From Thermincola ferriacetica (lineage in GTDB: Bacteria; Bacillota; Thermincolia; Thermincolales; Thermincolaceae), in NCBI RefSeq assembly GCF_001263415.1, contig NZ_LGTE01000013.1, positions 32,628-96,627 of the forward strand: DNA of 64,000 nucleotides. The letters run 5' to 3'. Position 1 is the first letter of the stretch, and every line of letters begins with the position of its first letter. Position numbers and translations under genes: made by a program. The notes below the pieces were generated by a model that did not search any database, had not been told where the DNA came from, and saw nothing but the letters and a program-made list of their open reading frames with translations. Positions 35,721 to 45,484 of this stretch are shown piece after piece.

Positions 35721-38429
35721 ATGAAGTTCAGTTCTTTGAACCCTACAATGGATAAGCTTTTTGAGTGTTTTAAACTGGATGTCGCCTATGTAAAAGGGGA
35801 AGGAACATACCTATACGATCAGGCCGGTAATAAATACCTGGATTTTATTGCCCAATACGGCGCGGTTCCCTTCGGATACAACCCACCCGAACTTGTGGCT
35901 GCGGCCAAAAAATACTTTGACCTGTCACTGCCTTCTATGGTGCAGCCCTCAATTCCGGTTAAAGCTGTGGAATTAGCAGAAATGCTGCTTCAATTGGCCC
36001 CAGGTGAAATGGCCCAGGCCACATTCTGCCAGAGTGGGGCGGAAGCAGTAGAGGTAGCTATTAAATTGGCCAGGTCGACAACGGGAAAACCCAAAATTCT
36101 TTCTACAAAAAACAGCTTCCATGGCAAGACCATGGGTGCTTTATCTGCCACAGGCAGGGATGTGTACCAGAAACCCTTTTTCACCCCTGTTCCCGGGTTT
36201 GAACATATACCCTTCGGTGATTTGGATATGCTTGAAAACAAAATGCGGACGGAAGGAAAGCAAATTGCTGCCTTTCTGGTGGAACCGATTCAGGGGGAAG
36301 GAGGTATAATCGTCCCACCTGAAGGTTATTTAAAAAATGCCGAAATTATCTGCAGAAAGTACGGAGTTCTGTTAGCAGTTGACGAGATCCAGACAGGTCT
36401 CGGCAGAACCGGGGAATTGTTTGCCTGTGACAGGGAAGGAGTAGAACCAGATATTTTACTCTTATCAAAAGCTTTGGGGGGCGGGCTGGTTCCTCTGGGC
36501 GTCTGTCTCAGTACAAGGCAGGCATGGAATGAAGAATTTGGCCGGCTGCACAGTTCCACCTTTGCCAACAATAATTTTACCTGCGCCATTGGCCTGGCCG
36601 TATTGAATAAACTTCTGGAAAACGGCAGGCAATTGATCAATAATGCAAAAAGCGCCGGAAACTACCTGTTAAAAAACTTAGAAGATATCAACAGGCAATA
36701 TCCCGGTGTAATCAAGGAAATCAGGGGCAGGGGACTGATGCTTGGACTGGAGTTCAACGAATTTGACGGGTCAGAATCATTTAGCATGAAGTACCTGGCG
36801 GAACAAGGAGGGTTTTCTCCTCTTTTGGCCGGGTATTTACTCAACGTCCATAAAGTAAGGGTAGCTCCGTTCCTGAATAACCCGATGACGCTGCGTCTGC
36901 AGCCTTCATTAACAGTCGCCACTGTTGAAATTGACAGGGCTTTGCATGGTTTGGAACGAGTAGTGAAAGCTTTGTACTATCAGGACCACTGCGAACTGTA
37001 CAGTTATATCATAGGTAAAGAGCCGGGTCCGATCAGGGACTTCAGATCGGAGAAAAAAGCTGTCACAGGGTCTGAATTACTGCCTGAGGAAAAGCCAACG
37101 GAAAAGTTCGCCTTTTTAATTCACTACCCCTCATCTGAAGATGTCATTAAAAACAACCCGTCCTTTAAAAAGGCGTCTAAAGACATCCTGGAAAAACTCA
37201 TAGATTGGGAGGCATCTTTGGATGCCGAGCCGGAAGTAATTGTACATTTACCGGCTATTAAGTCAAAGGCGGGGAAAATAGCGGAAGGATGGCTGATAGG
37301 CATTCCATACAGCGGCCGGCACATGATGGAAATGCCGAGAAAGGATGCAGTAAAAGTATTGGTTACTGCACTGGATAAAGCCAAGGCATTGGGAGCGCGG
37401 ATAGTTGGCCTGGGCGCATACACTTCGGTGGTTAGCCGGGGTGGCAGCGACCTGCAAGGAAAAGGCATTGCGGTGACTTCCGGTAATAGTTATACCATTG
37501 CTACGGCTTTTGATGCCTTAATCGAAGGGGCCCGGTTGATGGGCATAGACCCGGCGGAATCAACGGGTTGTGTTATAGGAGCTACGGGTTCCATAGGCCG
37601 GGTATGCGCCATATTACTGGCGGAAGAAATTGATAAGCTGGTCCTGGTGGGAAACCCCGAAAAAGAGAAAACCAGCCTACGCAGGATGGAACAATTGGCA
37701 GATGAGATATATACAAGGGCTTTTAGGGAAATTCTGGCCTATAAAGGCAAGGTAGCCAAAATAAAAGGCATAGCCAAATGGTTAAAAGGATTTCTGGACC
37801 GGAAACGCAAAGACGACCCGGAGGTATGGAATAAACTGTTAACGGCTTTGGAAAACCAGGGTTTTTCTATAAACGGTTATATCCATGAAAACCTGGCTGC
37901 CAAAGGAAAATACAGTAATCCACCGGTGAAAATTACGGTTAATATTAAACAGGCATTATTACAGAGCGACTTAATCATTTCGGCCAGTAACTCAACGAAT
38001 CATCTGATTGGACCGGGGCATTTAAAACCGGGGAGCGTTATATGTGACGTGGCCAGACCTCCGGATGTATCGGAGGCAGTGCTGGAACAAAGAAAAGACG
38101 TCCTGGTCATTGAAGGCGGGCTGGTACAATACCCTGACGACATATGTTTTGGCCAGAACATGGGTTATGAACCCGGTGTAAACATGGCCTGTTTATCGGA
38201 AACGATGCTTTTGGCGCTGGAAGGAACATACAGGGATTTCAGCATCGGCTTAAAAATACCGGTAGAAAATGTTTACTACCTGCGTGAGCTGGCCCAAAGG
38301 CATGGTTTTAAGCTGGCTACCCCCTGGAACAAAAACGGCGGAGTAACACCTGAAGTGGCCCGAATGATTAAAGAGGCTGCCTTAAAGAACGAAAACGTTG
38401 AGAAAATAAAAACCCCAAAAAGCAGTTAG
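35721..38429 (+). CDS. Fusion of class III aminotransferase and acyl-ACP-reductase-like NAD(P)-binding domain
   Basis: A 902-residue two-part protein. Residues 1-430 are a PLP-dependent class III aminotransferase (ornithine/4-aminobutyrate type) with SGAEAVEVAIKLAR, VDEIQTGLGRTG and the PLP lysine in LLSKALGGGLVPLG. Residues about 455-890 resemble cyanobacterial long-chain acyl-ACP reductase: GRHMMEMPRKDA, GARIVGLGAYTSVV, TSGNSYTIATAFDAL, the Rossmann motif VIGATGSIG near 616, then VICDVARP and VIEGGLVQYP. The fusion suggests an acyl chain is reduced to an aldehyde and then aminated to a long-chain amine, or the reverse (inference). It lies alone behind an AT-rich leader with no visible pathway neighbours. 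Confidence 0.8.
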   Translation: MKFSSLNPTMDKLFECFKLDVAYVKGEGTYLYDQAGNKYLDFIAQYGAVPFGYNPPELVAAAKKYFDLSLPSMVQPSIPVKAVELAEMLLQLAPGEMAQATFCQSGAEAVEVAIKLARSTTGKPKILSTKNSFHGKTMGALSATGRDVYQKPFFTPVPGFEHIPFGDLDMLENKMRTEGKQIAAFLVEPIQGEGGIIVPPEGYLKNAEIICRKYGVLLAVDEIQTGLGRTGELFACDREGVEPDILLLSKALGGGLVPLGVCLSTRQAWNEEFGRLHSSTFANNNFTCAIGLAVLNKLLENGRQLINNAKSAGNYLLKNLEDINRQYPGVIKEIRGRGLMLGLEFNEFDGSESFSMKYLAEQGGFSPLLAGYLLNVHKVRVAPFLNNPMTLRLQPSLTVATVEIDRALHGLERVVKALYYQDHCELYSYIIGKEPGPIRDFRSEKKAVTGSELLPEEKPTEKFAFLIHYPSSEDVIKNNPSFKKASKDILEKLIDWEASLDAEPEVIVHLPAIKSKAGKIAEGWLIGIPYSGRHMMEMPRKDAVKVLVTALDKAKALGARIVGLGAYTSVVSRGGSDLQGKGIAVTSGNSYTIATAFDALIEGARLMGIDPAESTGCVIGATGSIGRVCAILLAEEIDKLVLVGNPEKEKTSLRRMEQLADEIYTRAFREILAYKGKVAKIKGIAKWLKGFLDRKRKDDPEVWNKLLTALENQGFSINGYIHENLAAKGKYSNPPVKITVNIKQALLQSDLIISASNSTNHLIGPGHLKPGSVICDVARPPDVSEAVLEQRKDVLVIEGGLVQYPDDICFGQNMGYEPGVNMACLSETMLLALEGTYRDFSIGLKIPVENVYYLRELAQRHGFKLATPWNKNGGVTPEVARMIKEAALKNENVEKIKTPKSS

Positions 38430-38486
38430 CAAAAATAGGATTGTATCTGTACGAAGCAATGATGCTCTGTTTATGATAGTTTCAGG

Positions 38487-38592
38487 TTTTGCAGGTTTAA
38501 CAAATTATAATTAATTCTGCATATGGTGAAAATGCTATATTCTACCGGAATGGGGGTTTCCGGAAGACGTAGAACGGAAAGGAGGAACAGGG
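38487..38592 (+). repeat. Promoter-leader repeat, copy 1 (decayed -35)
   Basis: About 100 bases are nearly identical to 39801-39906 upstream of the intact DUF1638 gene, including TTAACAAATTATAATTAATT and the ribosome-binding region GGAGGAACAGGG. The TATAAT is kept, but the -35 position reads CAGGTT instead of TTGAGT, so this copy is probably weak or dead, in line with the broken genes behind it. Confidence 0.8.
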
Positions 38593-38593
38593 A

Positions 38594-39053
38594 TAAAGAA
38601 AATTTTGTGCTGCGACGTGTTTAAAAAAACTTAAGGTTCTCGGCCCGTTGACCGAGTTTGATGTCGAGTTTGTGTCCATGGGGCTGCGCCTCCACCCGGC
38701 AAAATTGCACCGGGAAGTACAGGCTGTTCTTGACAGGATAACAGGTTATTCGCTGGTAATCCTGGGCTTTGGATTATCTGGAGGGGCCTTGCGCGGAATA
38801 AAGGCGCCCTGTACATACATCCATACCGGACACCCCAGGACTTGAAATAACTCTGGCCAAAACCAGGGGTTTTGCCGAATATTCTGGAACTCCCGTGTCA
38901 TGAAACAGCCGGGAATTTGGATTTCCTCAAAGAGGTTGGTCAGCAGGCCATGGGATAAAGAGAGTTTCGTGATCATTCCGCCTGGCGGGATAATCGATGA
39001 AAGTGAGTTTCTCCAAGACGCAGAAAAAGACCATGTACAGGGGACCGGAATAA
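38594..39053 (+). pseudogene. Broken duplicate of the DUF1638 gene
   Basis: The DNA matches the intact gene at 39907-40590 almost base for base at first, but the start codon is ATA instead of ATG. A small deletion (GTTTAAAAAAACTT versus GTTTAAAGAAGAACTT) shifts the frame within ten codons. About 232 bases corresponding to 40126-40357 are missing, joined at AAGGCGCCC|TGTACATAC. The 3' part is more diverged and has further indels. This is a decayed tandem copy. Confidence 0.88.
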
Positions 39054-39102
39054 TCCGGGGACAGCCATAAAATTGATAATAAAAGATTGAGGAGGGGGGG
39101 TT

Positions 39103-39654
39103 TTGCCGGCTAAAGCTTTAGCTGAACTGCTTACAAAAGAGAATACGGATTACCAGAATTAGGGATTCCCTTTGATATTTTGGAGATTACCGTAGGAGAA
39201 AGGGTCCGCCTGAAGTGTATGGTCCCACCCTGTCCCAACTATGGAAGGAATAAATTCTGTCCGCCCAATCTTCCTGACCTGGAGTTTATCCGAAAAGCCC
39301 TGGCTGCATACAGAGGCTGGGTGTTAGTGGTTTTGACCGTTCCGTACAATGAGAAAACACTAAATGAAATCAGGGTGCTTAAACAGCAGAATAAACTGAT
39401 GAAAATCATCAGTTCTTTTGAGAAAACAGCTTGTGCCAATGTTAATCACCTGGCCTTCGGACTGACCGTTGGTGGTTGTAAGCTGAGCGACGACTGCCCC
39501 CCGCCGGGTGAACGATGCCGTCGGCCGCTGGAGGCCCAATCCAGGTATAACGGGCTTTGGCATAGATATAACCACCCTGGCCAGAAAACTTGGGGTAAAT
39601 GTGGAATGGCCCGTGAAAAGTGAATTGAATTTTATGGGTATGATATTTATTTAA
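39103..39654 (+). pseudogene. Broken duplicate of the DUF2284 gene
   Basis: It corresponds to the intact gene at 40647-41198: a TTG start behind GAGGAGGGGGGG, the CMVPPCPNYGRNKFCPPN motif, and an identical C-terminal sense NFMGMIF. An early indel leaves a stop after about 20 codons (CAGAATTAG). A late frameshift near 39535-39550 breaks the C-terminus. Loss of both genes of the pair suggests one duplication of the DUF1638-DUF2284 unit followed by decay of the upstream copy. Confidence 0.85.
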
Positions 39655-39766
39655 TGTTACGCACAGAAAGAAGGCTATTTTTTGCTGAGAACACTAAAAA
39701 ATTAGTAACAGAAAAAACAAAATGAACCAAGTAAACTATTCGGGTGGGGATACAGGCCACTCAGCC

Positions 39767-39830
39767 CCAAATTATTACCAATCAGAGAAGAGTTTTTGAG
39801 TTTGCAGGTTTAACAAATTATAATTAATTC
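39767..39830 (+). promoter_or_regulatory. Promoter-leader repeat, copy 2, with SigA promoter
   Basis: TTGAGT (39796-39801) and a perfect TATAAT (39819-39824) are spaced by 17 bases. The region from CCAAATTATTACC to TTAATT is shared at roughly three positions in four with 41417-41480 ahead of the AAA+ gene. The downstream part is shared with 38487-38592. It drives the intact DUF1638-DUF2284 pair. Confidence 0.72.
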
Positions 39831-39906
39831 TGCATATGATGAAAACGCTATATTCCGCCGAAATGGGGGTTTCCGGAAGACATAGAACGGTTAAGGAGGA
39901 ACAGGG

Positions 39907-40590
39907 ATGAAGAAGATTTTGTGCTGCGACGTGTTTAAAGAAGAACTTAAGGTTCTCGGCCCGTTAACCGGGTTTGATGTCGAGTTTGTGTCCATGGGGC
40001 TGCACCTCCACCCGGCAAAATTACACCGGGAAGTACAGGCTGTTCTTGACAGGACAAGAGGTTATTCGCTGGTTATCCTGGGCTTTGGATTATGTGGAGG
40101 GGCCTTGCGCGGAATAAAGGCGCCCGGCTGCCCAATGGTTATTTCCCGGGTTCATGACTGTATTCCTCTTTTACTGGGCGGCATGTCCAGATATAATGAG
40201 CTGCAGTCAAAGGATAACAAGACTTTTTATTTTTCGGGCGGCTGGGTCGAGGGAGACCGCATGATGATTCCGGAGTATGAGCGGAGCGTCATCCAGTTCG
40301 GGCCTAAAAAAGCGCTCCGTATTTATAAGATGATGTTTGAAAACTATAACCGGCTACTGTACATCCATACCGGACACCCCAGGACTGAAATAACTCTGGC
40401 CAAAACCAGGGATTTTGCCGACGATCTTCAGCTGCCGTGCCATGAAACCCGTGGAAGCCTGGAATTCCTGAAAAGGTTGCTGACCGGCCCATGGGACAAT
40501 GAAGAATTTGTGATTGTCCCGGCACACGGGGTGCTGGAAGAAGATGAATTTTTGCAGGAAGGCCAATTGGTCATGGTTCAGGGAACTTAG
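39907..40590 (+). CDS. DUF1638 protein
   Basis: A 227-residue protein with AAGGAGG before the ATG. It begins KKILCCDVFKEEL and contains LVILGFGLCGGALRGIKAPGCPMVI and DCIPLLLGG, the conserved blocks of DUF1638 proteins of anaerobic bacteria and methanogens. The biochemical role of the family is not established. Members tend to sit beside corrinoid methyltransferase genes, as here (established tendency as I recall it). Cysteines at CCD and GLCGG could bind metal or be redox active. It is followed 56 bases later by a DUF2284 gene. Confidence 0.82.
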   Translation: MKKILCCDVFKEELKVLGPLTGFDVEFVSMGLHLHPAKLHREVQAVLDRTRGYSLVILGFGLCGGALRGIKAPGCPMVISRVHDCIPLLLGGMSRYNELQSKDNKTFYFSGGWVEGDRMMIPEYERSVIQFGPKKALRIYKMMFENYNRLLYIHTGHPRTEITLAKTRDFADDLQLPCHETRGSLEFLKRLLTGPWDNEEFVIVPAHGVLEEDEFLQEGQLVMVQGT

Positions 40591-40646
40591 TGGAAAATGC
40601 CAGAATTGGGATGAGATTGCAACTATTTTCAAAGGGAGGGGTTTGT

Positions 40647-41198
40647 ATGCCGGCAGAAGCGTTGGCAAAACTGCTTAGGGAGAATAATGATGATCCTAGA
40701 ATAACAATAATCCCTTTTGATATCTCCAAGATAAAAGTTGAGGAAAGAGTGCGCCTGAAATGTATGATTCCTCCATGCCCAAACTATGGGCGCAATAAGT
40801 TCTGTCCTCCCAACCTGCCTGATATTAACTTTATCAGGGACGCGCTGGCACAGTATAAAGGCGGTGTCTTAGTAGTTTTAACCATCCCGTACAATGACGA
40901 TGCCATGGCGGAAGTGAGGAAATTTAAACCACAGAACGAACTCATGCGGTTAATCGGCAATTTCGAAAAAACCGCCTGGGCCCACATTAACCACCTTGCC
41001 TTTGGGCTGACAGTGGGAGGGTGTAAACTATGTGATGAGTGCCCACCTCCCGGAGAACCATGCAGGCGTCCTCTGGAGGCACATCCGGGAATTACAGGAT
41101 TTGGCATTGATATAACTACCCTGGCACGAGAACTGGGTGTCAAAATCGAATGGCCTGTCAGAGAAAACCTTAATTTTATGGGAATGATATTTGTGTAG
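40647..41198 (+). CDS. DUF2284 cysteine-rich metal-binding protein
   Basis: A 183-residue protein. ATG 40647 follows AAAGGGAGGGG; the open frame extends further upstream without a site. There are two cysteine clusters: CMIPPCPNYGRNKFCPP near residues 41-57 and GGCKLCDECPPPGEPCRRP near 127-145. These are probably Fe-S or zinc sites. Family function is unknown. It is paired with DUF1638 and paralogous to 45485-46033. Confidence 0.82.
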   Translation: MPAEALAKLLRENNDDPRITIIPFDISKIKVEERVRLKCMIPPCPNYGRNKFCPPNLPDINFIRDALAQYKGGVLVVLTIPYNDDAMAEVRKFKPQNELMRLIGNFEKTAWAHINHLAFGLTVGGCKLCDECPPPGEPCRRPLEAHPGITGFGIDITTLARELGVKIEWPVRENLNFMGMIFV

Positions 41199-41628
41199 GT
41201 TGAGTTAATTATTGCCTTGGGTTTGCCAAAAACGTTGTTGAATGAATAAAGCTATAGGAAAAAAGACTACCCGCGAAGAAATTGACTGAGCAGCGTAGCT
41301 GATAAAGGAAATAATTGGGAATAATAAAGAAAACTAACAGCGATAATGGATATTAAGGAAAAGAGCATTTAATGTGAACCACATAAACTGCTTAAGGTAT
41401 CATTTTCACCATTTAGGCGCAAATCATTACCGATTGGGGAATAGTTTTGGGTATTCAAGGTTTAACAAATTATATTTAATTGTAACGAGGGTGGATGAAT
41501 ATTTTTGAGGTATTTTTTTTAAATAGACATTTAGTATTTGAAAAAGATATTTTAACAAAACCTGGTATGCAAAGAAAACCATAACTATAGTAATTGCTTA
41601 AATACTTTTTGGGAGAGTTGAAGAAAAC
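41199..41628 (+). other. Intergenic region with promoter-leader repeat, copy 3
   Basis: 430 bases without a gene. The stretch 41417-41480 repeats the leader ahead of DUF1638 (CATTACCGATTGGGGAATAG, then AAGGTTTAACAAATTATA and TTTAATT). It gives TTGGGT and TATATT at 18-base spacing as a likely promoter. The remaining sequence is AT-rich with no open frame, hairpin or repeat I could support. The shared leader suggests co-regulation of the AAA+/VWA genes with DUF1638-DUF2284. Confidence 0.65.
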
Positions 41629-42450
41629 ATGGCAAAAAGACTTTTAGAACATAAGATTGGGGAGTTTTTCATAGAAGAAGAGCCGTTTTATATACCACTG
41701 GGCAAAGAGATAGAAATGTTTGAGAAGGCTTTTAAAAGCAAATTGCCGGTTATGCTCAAAGGGCCGACGGGATGCGGTAAAACCAGGTTTCTCCAGTACA
41801 TGGCTTACTGCTTGAAGCGGCCCCTGATTACTGTGGCTTGTCACGAAGACCTTACAACCAGTGACCTGGTGGGAAGGTATTTATTAAAGGGTTCGGAAAC
41901 CGTCTGGACAGACGGGCCGCTTACCACGGCAGTGAAGATAGGTGCAATATGTTATCTTGATGAGGTAGTAGAGGCCAGAAAAGATACAACAGTCGTTATT
42001 CACCCCCTGACTGATGACAGGCGGGTTTTACCGATCGAAAAAAAGGGTGAAATAATAACGGCCCCTGATGAATTTATGCTGGTGGTATCATATAATCCCG
42101 GGTATCAGACCTTTCTTAAGGACCTGAAGCAGAGCACCAAGCAGCGATTTATTGCCATGGATTTCGATTATCCGAAACCCGAACTGGAGCAGCAGATCCT
42201 GATCCGGGAATCGGGTGTGGACAACGCGACGGCCGGGAAGTTAATAGAACTTGCCCAAAAAATCCGGAACCTGAAAAACAGGGGTCTTGAAGAGGGAGTG
42301 AGTACAAGGTTGCTGATCTATGCGGGACAGTTGATTGTCAATGGGATAGATGTAATGGAAGCAGTACGGGCAGCCATGATTAAACCAATCACTGATGATG
42401 CCGCTATGCAGATGAGCCTGGAAGAAATCGCCGTCTCGATATTCATTTAG
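41629..42450 (+). CDS. MoxR-family AAA+ ATPase (NorQ/CbbQ/CobS-like)
   Basis: A 273-residue ATPase with Walker [11 protein letters not shown] near residue 45, Walker B ICYLDEV, a pore-loop-like [13 protein letters not shown] and SYNPGYQ sensor region. This is the CbbQ/NorQ/GvpN/CobS branch, whose members work with a VWA-domain partner to remodel proteins or insert metal cofactors. The partner is the next gene, 27 bases downstream. The surroundings (CobW, corrinoid protein, methyltransferase) suggest it acts on a corrinoid or metal enzyme (inference). Confidence 0.9.
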   Translation: MAKRLLEHKIGEFFIEEEPFYIPLGKEIEMFEKAFKSKLPVMLKGPTGCGKTRFLQYMAYCLKRPLITVACHEDLTTSDLVGRYLLKGSETVWTDGPLTTAVKIGAICYLDEVVEARKDTTVVIHPLTDDRRVLPIEKKGEIITAPDEFMLVVSYNPGYQTFLKDLKQSTKQRFIAMDFDYPKPELEQQILIRESGVDNATAGKLIELAQKIRNLKNRGLEEGVSTRLLIYAGQLIVNGIDVMEAVRAAMIKPITDDAAMQMSLEEIAVSIFI

Positions 42451-42477
42451 GGTCTGTTCAGGATAGGTGGTGGAGCT

Positions 42478-45420
42478 ATGGGCGGTATAAAGAACCTGGA
42501 ACTTACCGGGTTTGCGGACCGGTACTTGAAGGCTTTGTCCCTGGAAGAAAGGCAGGATTTCCTGGATTTTATAAGTGGTCTCCCGGAAACGGTAGCCGGG
42601 TTGGTCATTGATACAGGACTGCAATTCCACAAATCAAGCGCTGTAAATGGCACCTGGTTTTGGAGAACAGTATCGGTTTTAGCAGGCCGTCTGGAAATAC
42701 ATGAACTGAAACAGTGGCTTGAAGAAGGTACGCGGATATGCCGCGGTCAATGGGATTGTGCTTTATCCTATCTGAAGGAAAGCCCCGCAGTTTTAGAACA
42801 GGTTGGAAATCAGGTATTTCTAAACTGGCTGCAAATTGGAAGGTTTCTGGCCAGGTTCAGCAATCATGATACAAACTGGTTTTTTAAGTACAGCGGAAGC
42901 ATCTTGGAAAAACTTGAAAAGTCAGACCAATACCTCTTAACCTCCTGGATTTTAAAAATTGTTCAGTATTCCTGGACTGCTGCAATTGCCTGTCTGAAAT
43001 CATGGCCGGAGATAGAACGGTACGGAAAAGGCCTTGACAAAGCAGGCTTACTAGAACAGGGTTATAAACTTGCTATCGAAAAACCGGATGATGCAGATGT
43101 TTTTTTTAAAGCATTGCCGAATTTTTTGCAGGTGGCAGGGAGCAAGTATATTTATCAATGGCTGGAGGCAGCCTATGAAGTTACCAATGCTAAACGTGGT
43201 ACTCTTTCCGCTTTTTTCAAAGCTTCTCCTGAGGTTGCCGTATTTACGGGCAAGGACGTGTTTACAGGTAAAATTAAACATTGGGCACTTCTTGGCAACA
43301 GGCTTGCTGCAATAGACAATGAATTGGCCATGGAGTTTTTTGACAAGACTCCTCAGGTGCTAAAAAAAATGGAGTGGAATGAGTTAGAAGAGTGGGTAAG
43401 GCTTATAGAAAGAGTAAGCCGGGATTATTCCACCGAAGGTGCCGCTGAATTTATTAAATCCACCCCCGAACTGTTACAGCAACTGGACATAAAGGAGGCT
43501 GCCCAGTGGGTTGAATACGGGCTTAAATCCGAACTAGGCGGCAAAAAACTGGCTTATTTTACCATGAAATCTCAGGAAAGCAGGGATGTAATTTCCGGAT
43601 TGAGGAGCGGCCTACATATAGAGTCCGTGAAAAAGGTGCTTCACATATATTGTGAAGGCTTGACAGGAGAAACGGTAATTATCAGAAATTCATCGGACCT
43701 TCCAACTAGAATCCACAGTGATGACCAATTGTTCGGATCTCTTGATACCCGGAGAATTTACTTGCCTGACCTGGTCAAAGTGTTTGAGAACGAACGTGAC
43801 AACCTTCGATTTTACCGGGTTATGATGATGCACCTGGTTGCCCACCGGAAATTCGGCACCATGGAATTAAGCAAAGCTGAATTCAAAGAACTTGCATTGG
43901 ACAGCAAGCTCGGCATGCTGTTTGAATATATTGAGGACAACAGGGTAGACTACCTGGCTATGCAGAAATTCCCGGGGCTTGAAAGAGACATGCGTTTATT
44001 GGTCAAAGCCTCTGTACGTGAAATTCAAAAAAGAACTCCTAATCTGTATGCGTTTTTGATACATTACCTCTGGTCTGATAAGGCTGATGTTCCTGAGAAA
44101 ATAAAAACCGAATACCTTCGGTTTTGGGATAATGTACTGAAAAACGGAGCTTCATCCCGGGAATCTCTAAATCTTGCCCGCCGGATTATTAACATTTTAT
44201 CGTGGCAGGAAATATTTGAGAAGGAATTTTCCCCACATTACGACGGTGAATATAAGAACCTGGCATATAGGGGAAAACTGAAGTTTGATCTGATTTATAC
44301 TTCGATGAAAGCAGACGAAGAGATTGACGGTTCCCCGGCAGAGGGTTCAAAGGTAAATAACGGGATTGGTCAGGAAGAGGATATTGAATTAGACAAAAAG
44401 TTTTTTAGTCCCCAAAACCAGGCACTAAACCTTAGTGATGAATTCTACCTTTGGTTGAAAAAACTTTTGCACAGGTTCCGTGAAGATGAGGAAAATCCTT
44501 ACCGGATGGTTGTGTATTACGATGAATGGGATCGCACTCTTAATGATTACAAGAAGGACTGGTGCAGGGTCAGGGAAATTTTACTGAAACCCAGTACGGC
44601 AGCTTTTGTTGATCGCACTCTTGAAGAAAACTATGGGATGATTAATACTATCAAGCGATATTTCGGTATGCTGCAGCCTGAACGTTTCCGTAGGTACAAC
44701 AGGCAGGAAGAAGGCGAAGAGGTTGATATTGATGCAGTTATCGAGGCGATGGTAGAAATAAAGGCAGATGTTTCCCCGGGGACGGGTTTTTATGTCAGGC
44801 GAGACAAAAGAGAACGTGATGTGGCTGTCGGCTTTCTCCTGGACCTGAGCTATTCAACCGATGAAGTTATTTCGGAGAATGGGAAAACCATTCTGGATGT
44901 GGAAATGGAATCAGTTATTGTAATGGCTGAGGCCTTGGAGGTGCTGGGAGATAAATATGCGATATACGGTTTTAACAGCGACCTCAGGGATAAGATTAAC
45001 TTTTATGTGGTCAAGGATTTTGAGGAGCCGTATACCTTTGAAGTCAAGCAGAGGTTCGGCGGCCTGCAGAGTTACGGGATGACCCGGCTTGCTTCGGCAG
45101 TGAGGCATGCGGTGTTTAAGATGGAGAAAGTGCAGGCGGCAATTAAAATCCTCATCATCCTTAGTGACGGCCGTCCCTTTGATTTCGATTATCACAGCCA
45201 GTTAACAAAAGACTATGAAGAATTCTATGCTGAAACTGATACCAGGATGTGTCTTAGGGAAGCTAAAATGAAAGGAATCAATCCGTTTTGCATTACTGTA
45301 GATCGTAAGGGACAGGATTATCTGGAATATATATTCGGAAATGTTAATTATATCATTATCGATGACATTAACGCCCTACCTACCAAGCTGACTGAAACAT
45401 ATAAGAATTTGACAACATAG
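42478..45420 (+). CDS. Large NorD/CobT-like VWA-domain protein
   Basis: A 980-residue protein. The first 440 residues are helical repeats (WLEAAYEVTNAKRGTLSAFF and similar units of about 35 residues recur). A middle region resembles NorD/CobT proteins (RVDYLAMQKFPG). A C-terminal von Willebrand A domain occupies about 775-975 with a complete MIDAS: DLSYSTD, the threonine in GMTRLASA and LSDGRPFD. VWA partners of MoxR ATPases hold the substrate. It is much longer than typical NorD (about 600-750 residues) because of the N-terminal repeats. It is co-transcribed with the AAA+ gene. Confidence 0.85.
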   Translation: MGGIKNLELTGFADRYLKALSLEERQDFLDFISGLPETVAGLVIDTGLQFHKSSAVNGTWFWRTVSVLAGRLEIHELKQWLEEGTRICRGQWDCALSYLKESPAVLEQVGNQVFLNWLQIGRFLARFSNHDTNWFFKYSGSILEKLEKSDQYLLTSWILKIVQYSWTAAIACLKSWPEIERYGKGLDKAGLLEQGYKLAIEKPDDADVFFKALPNFLQVAGSKYIYQWLEAAYEVTNAKRGTLSAFFKASPEVAVFTGKDVFTGKIKHWALLGNRLAAIDNELAMEFFDKTPQVLKKMEWNELEEWVRLIERVSRDYSTEGAAEFIKSTPELLQQLDIKEAAQWVEYGLKSELGGKKLAYFTMKSQESRDVISGLRSGLHIESVKKVLHIYCEGLTGETVIIRNSSDLPTRIHSDDQLFGSLDTRRIYLPDLVKVFENERDNLRFYRVMMMHLVAHRKFGTMELSKAEFKELALDSKLGMLFEYIEDNRVDYLAMQKFPGLERDMRLLVKASVREIQKRTPNLYAFLIHYLWSDKADVPEKIKTEYLRFWDNVLKNGASSRESLNLARRIINILSWQEIFEKEFSPHYDGEYKNLAYRGKLKFDLIYTSMKADEEIDGSPAEGSKVNNGIGQEEDIELDKKFFSPQNQALNLSDEFYLWLKKLLHRFREDEENPYRMVVYYDEWDRTLNDYKKDWCRVREILLKPSTAAFVDRTLEENYGMINTIKRYFGMLQPERFRRYNRQEEGEEVDIDAVIEAMVEIKADVSPGTGFYVRRDKRERDVAVGFLLDLSYSTDEVISENGKTILDVEMESVIVMAEALEVLGDKYAIYGFNSDLRDKINFYVVKDFEEPYTFEVKQRFGGLQSYGMTRLASAVRHAVFKMEKVQAAIKILIILSDGRPFDFDYHSQLTKDYEEFYAETDTRMCLREAKMKGINPFCITVDRKGQDYLEYIFGNVNYIIIDDINALPTKLTETYKNLTT

Positions 45421-45484
45421 AAATCCGCAGAACTCGTTAAATTTATAAATTTACATAACATGTTAAATAAGGAAGGTGAACAAC

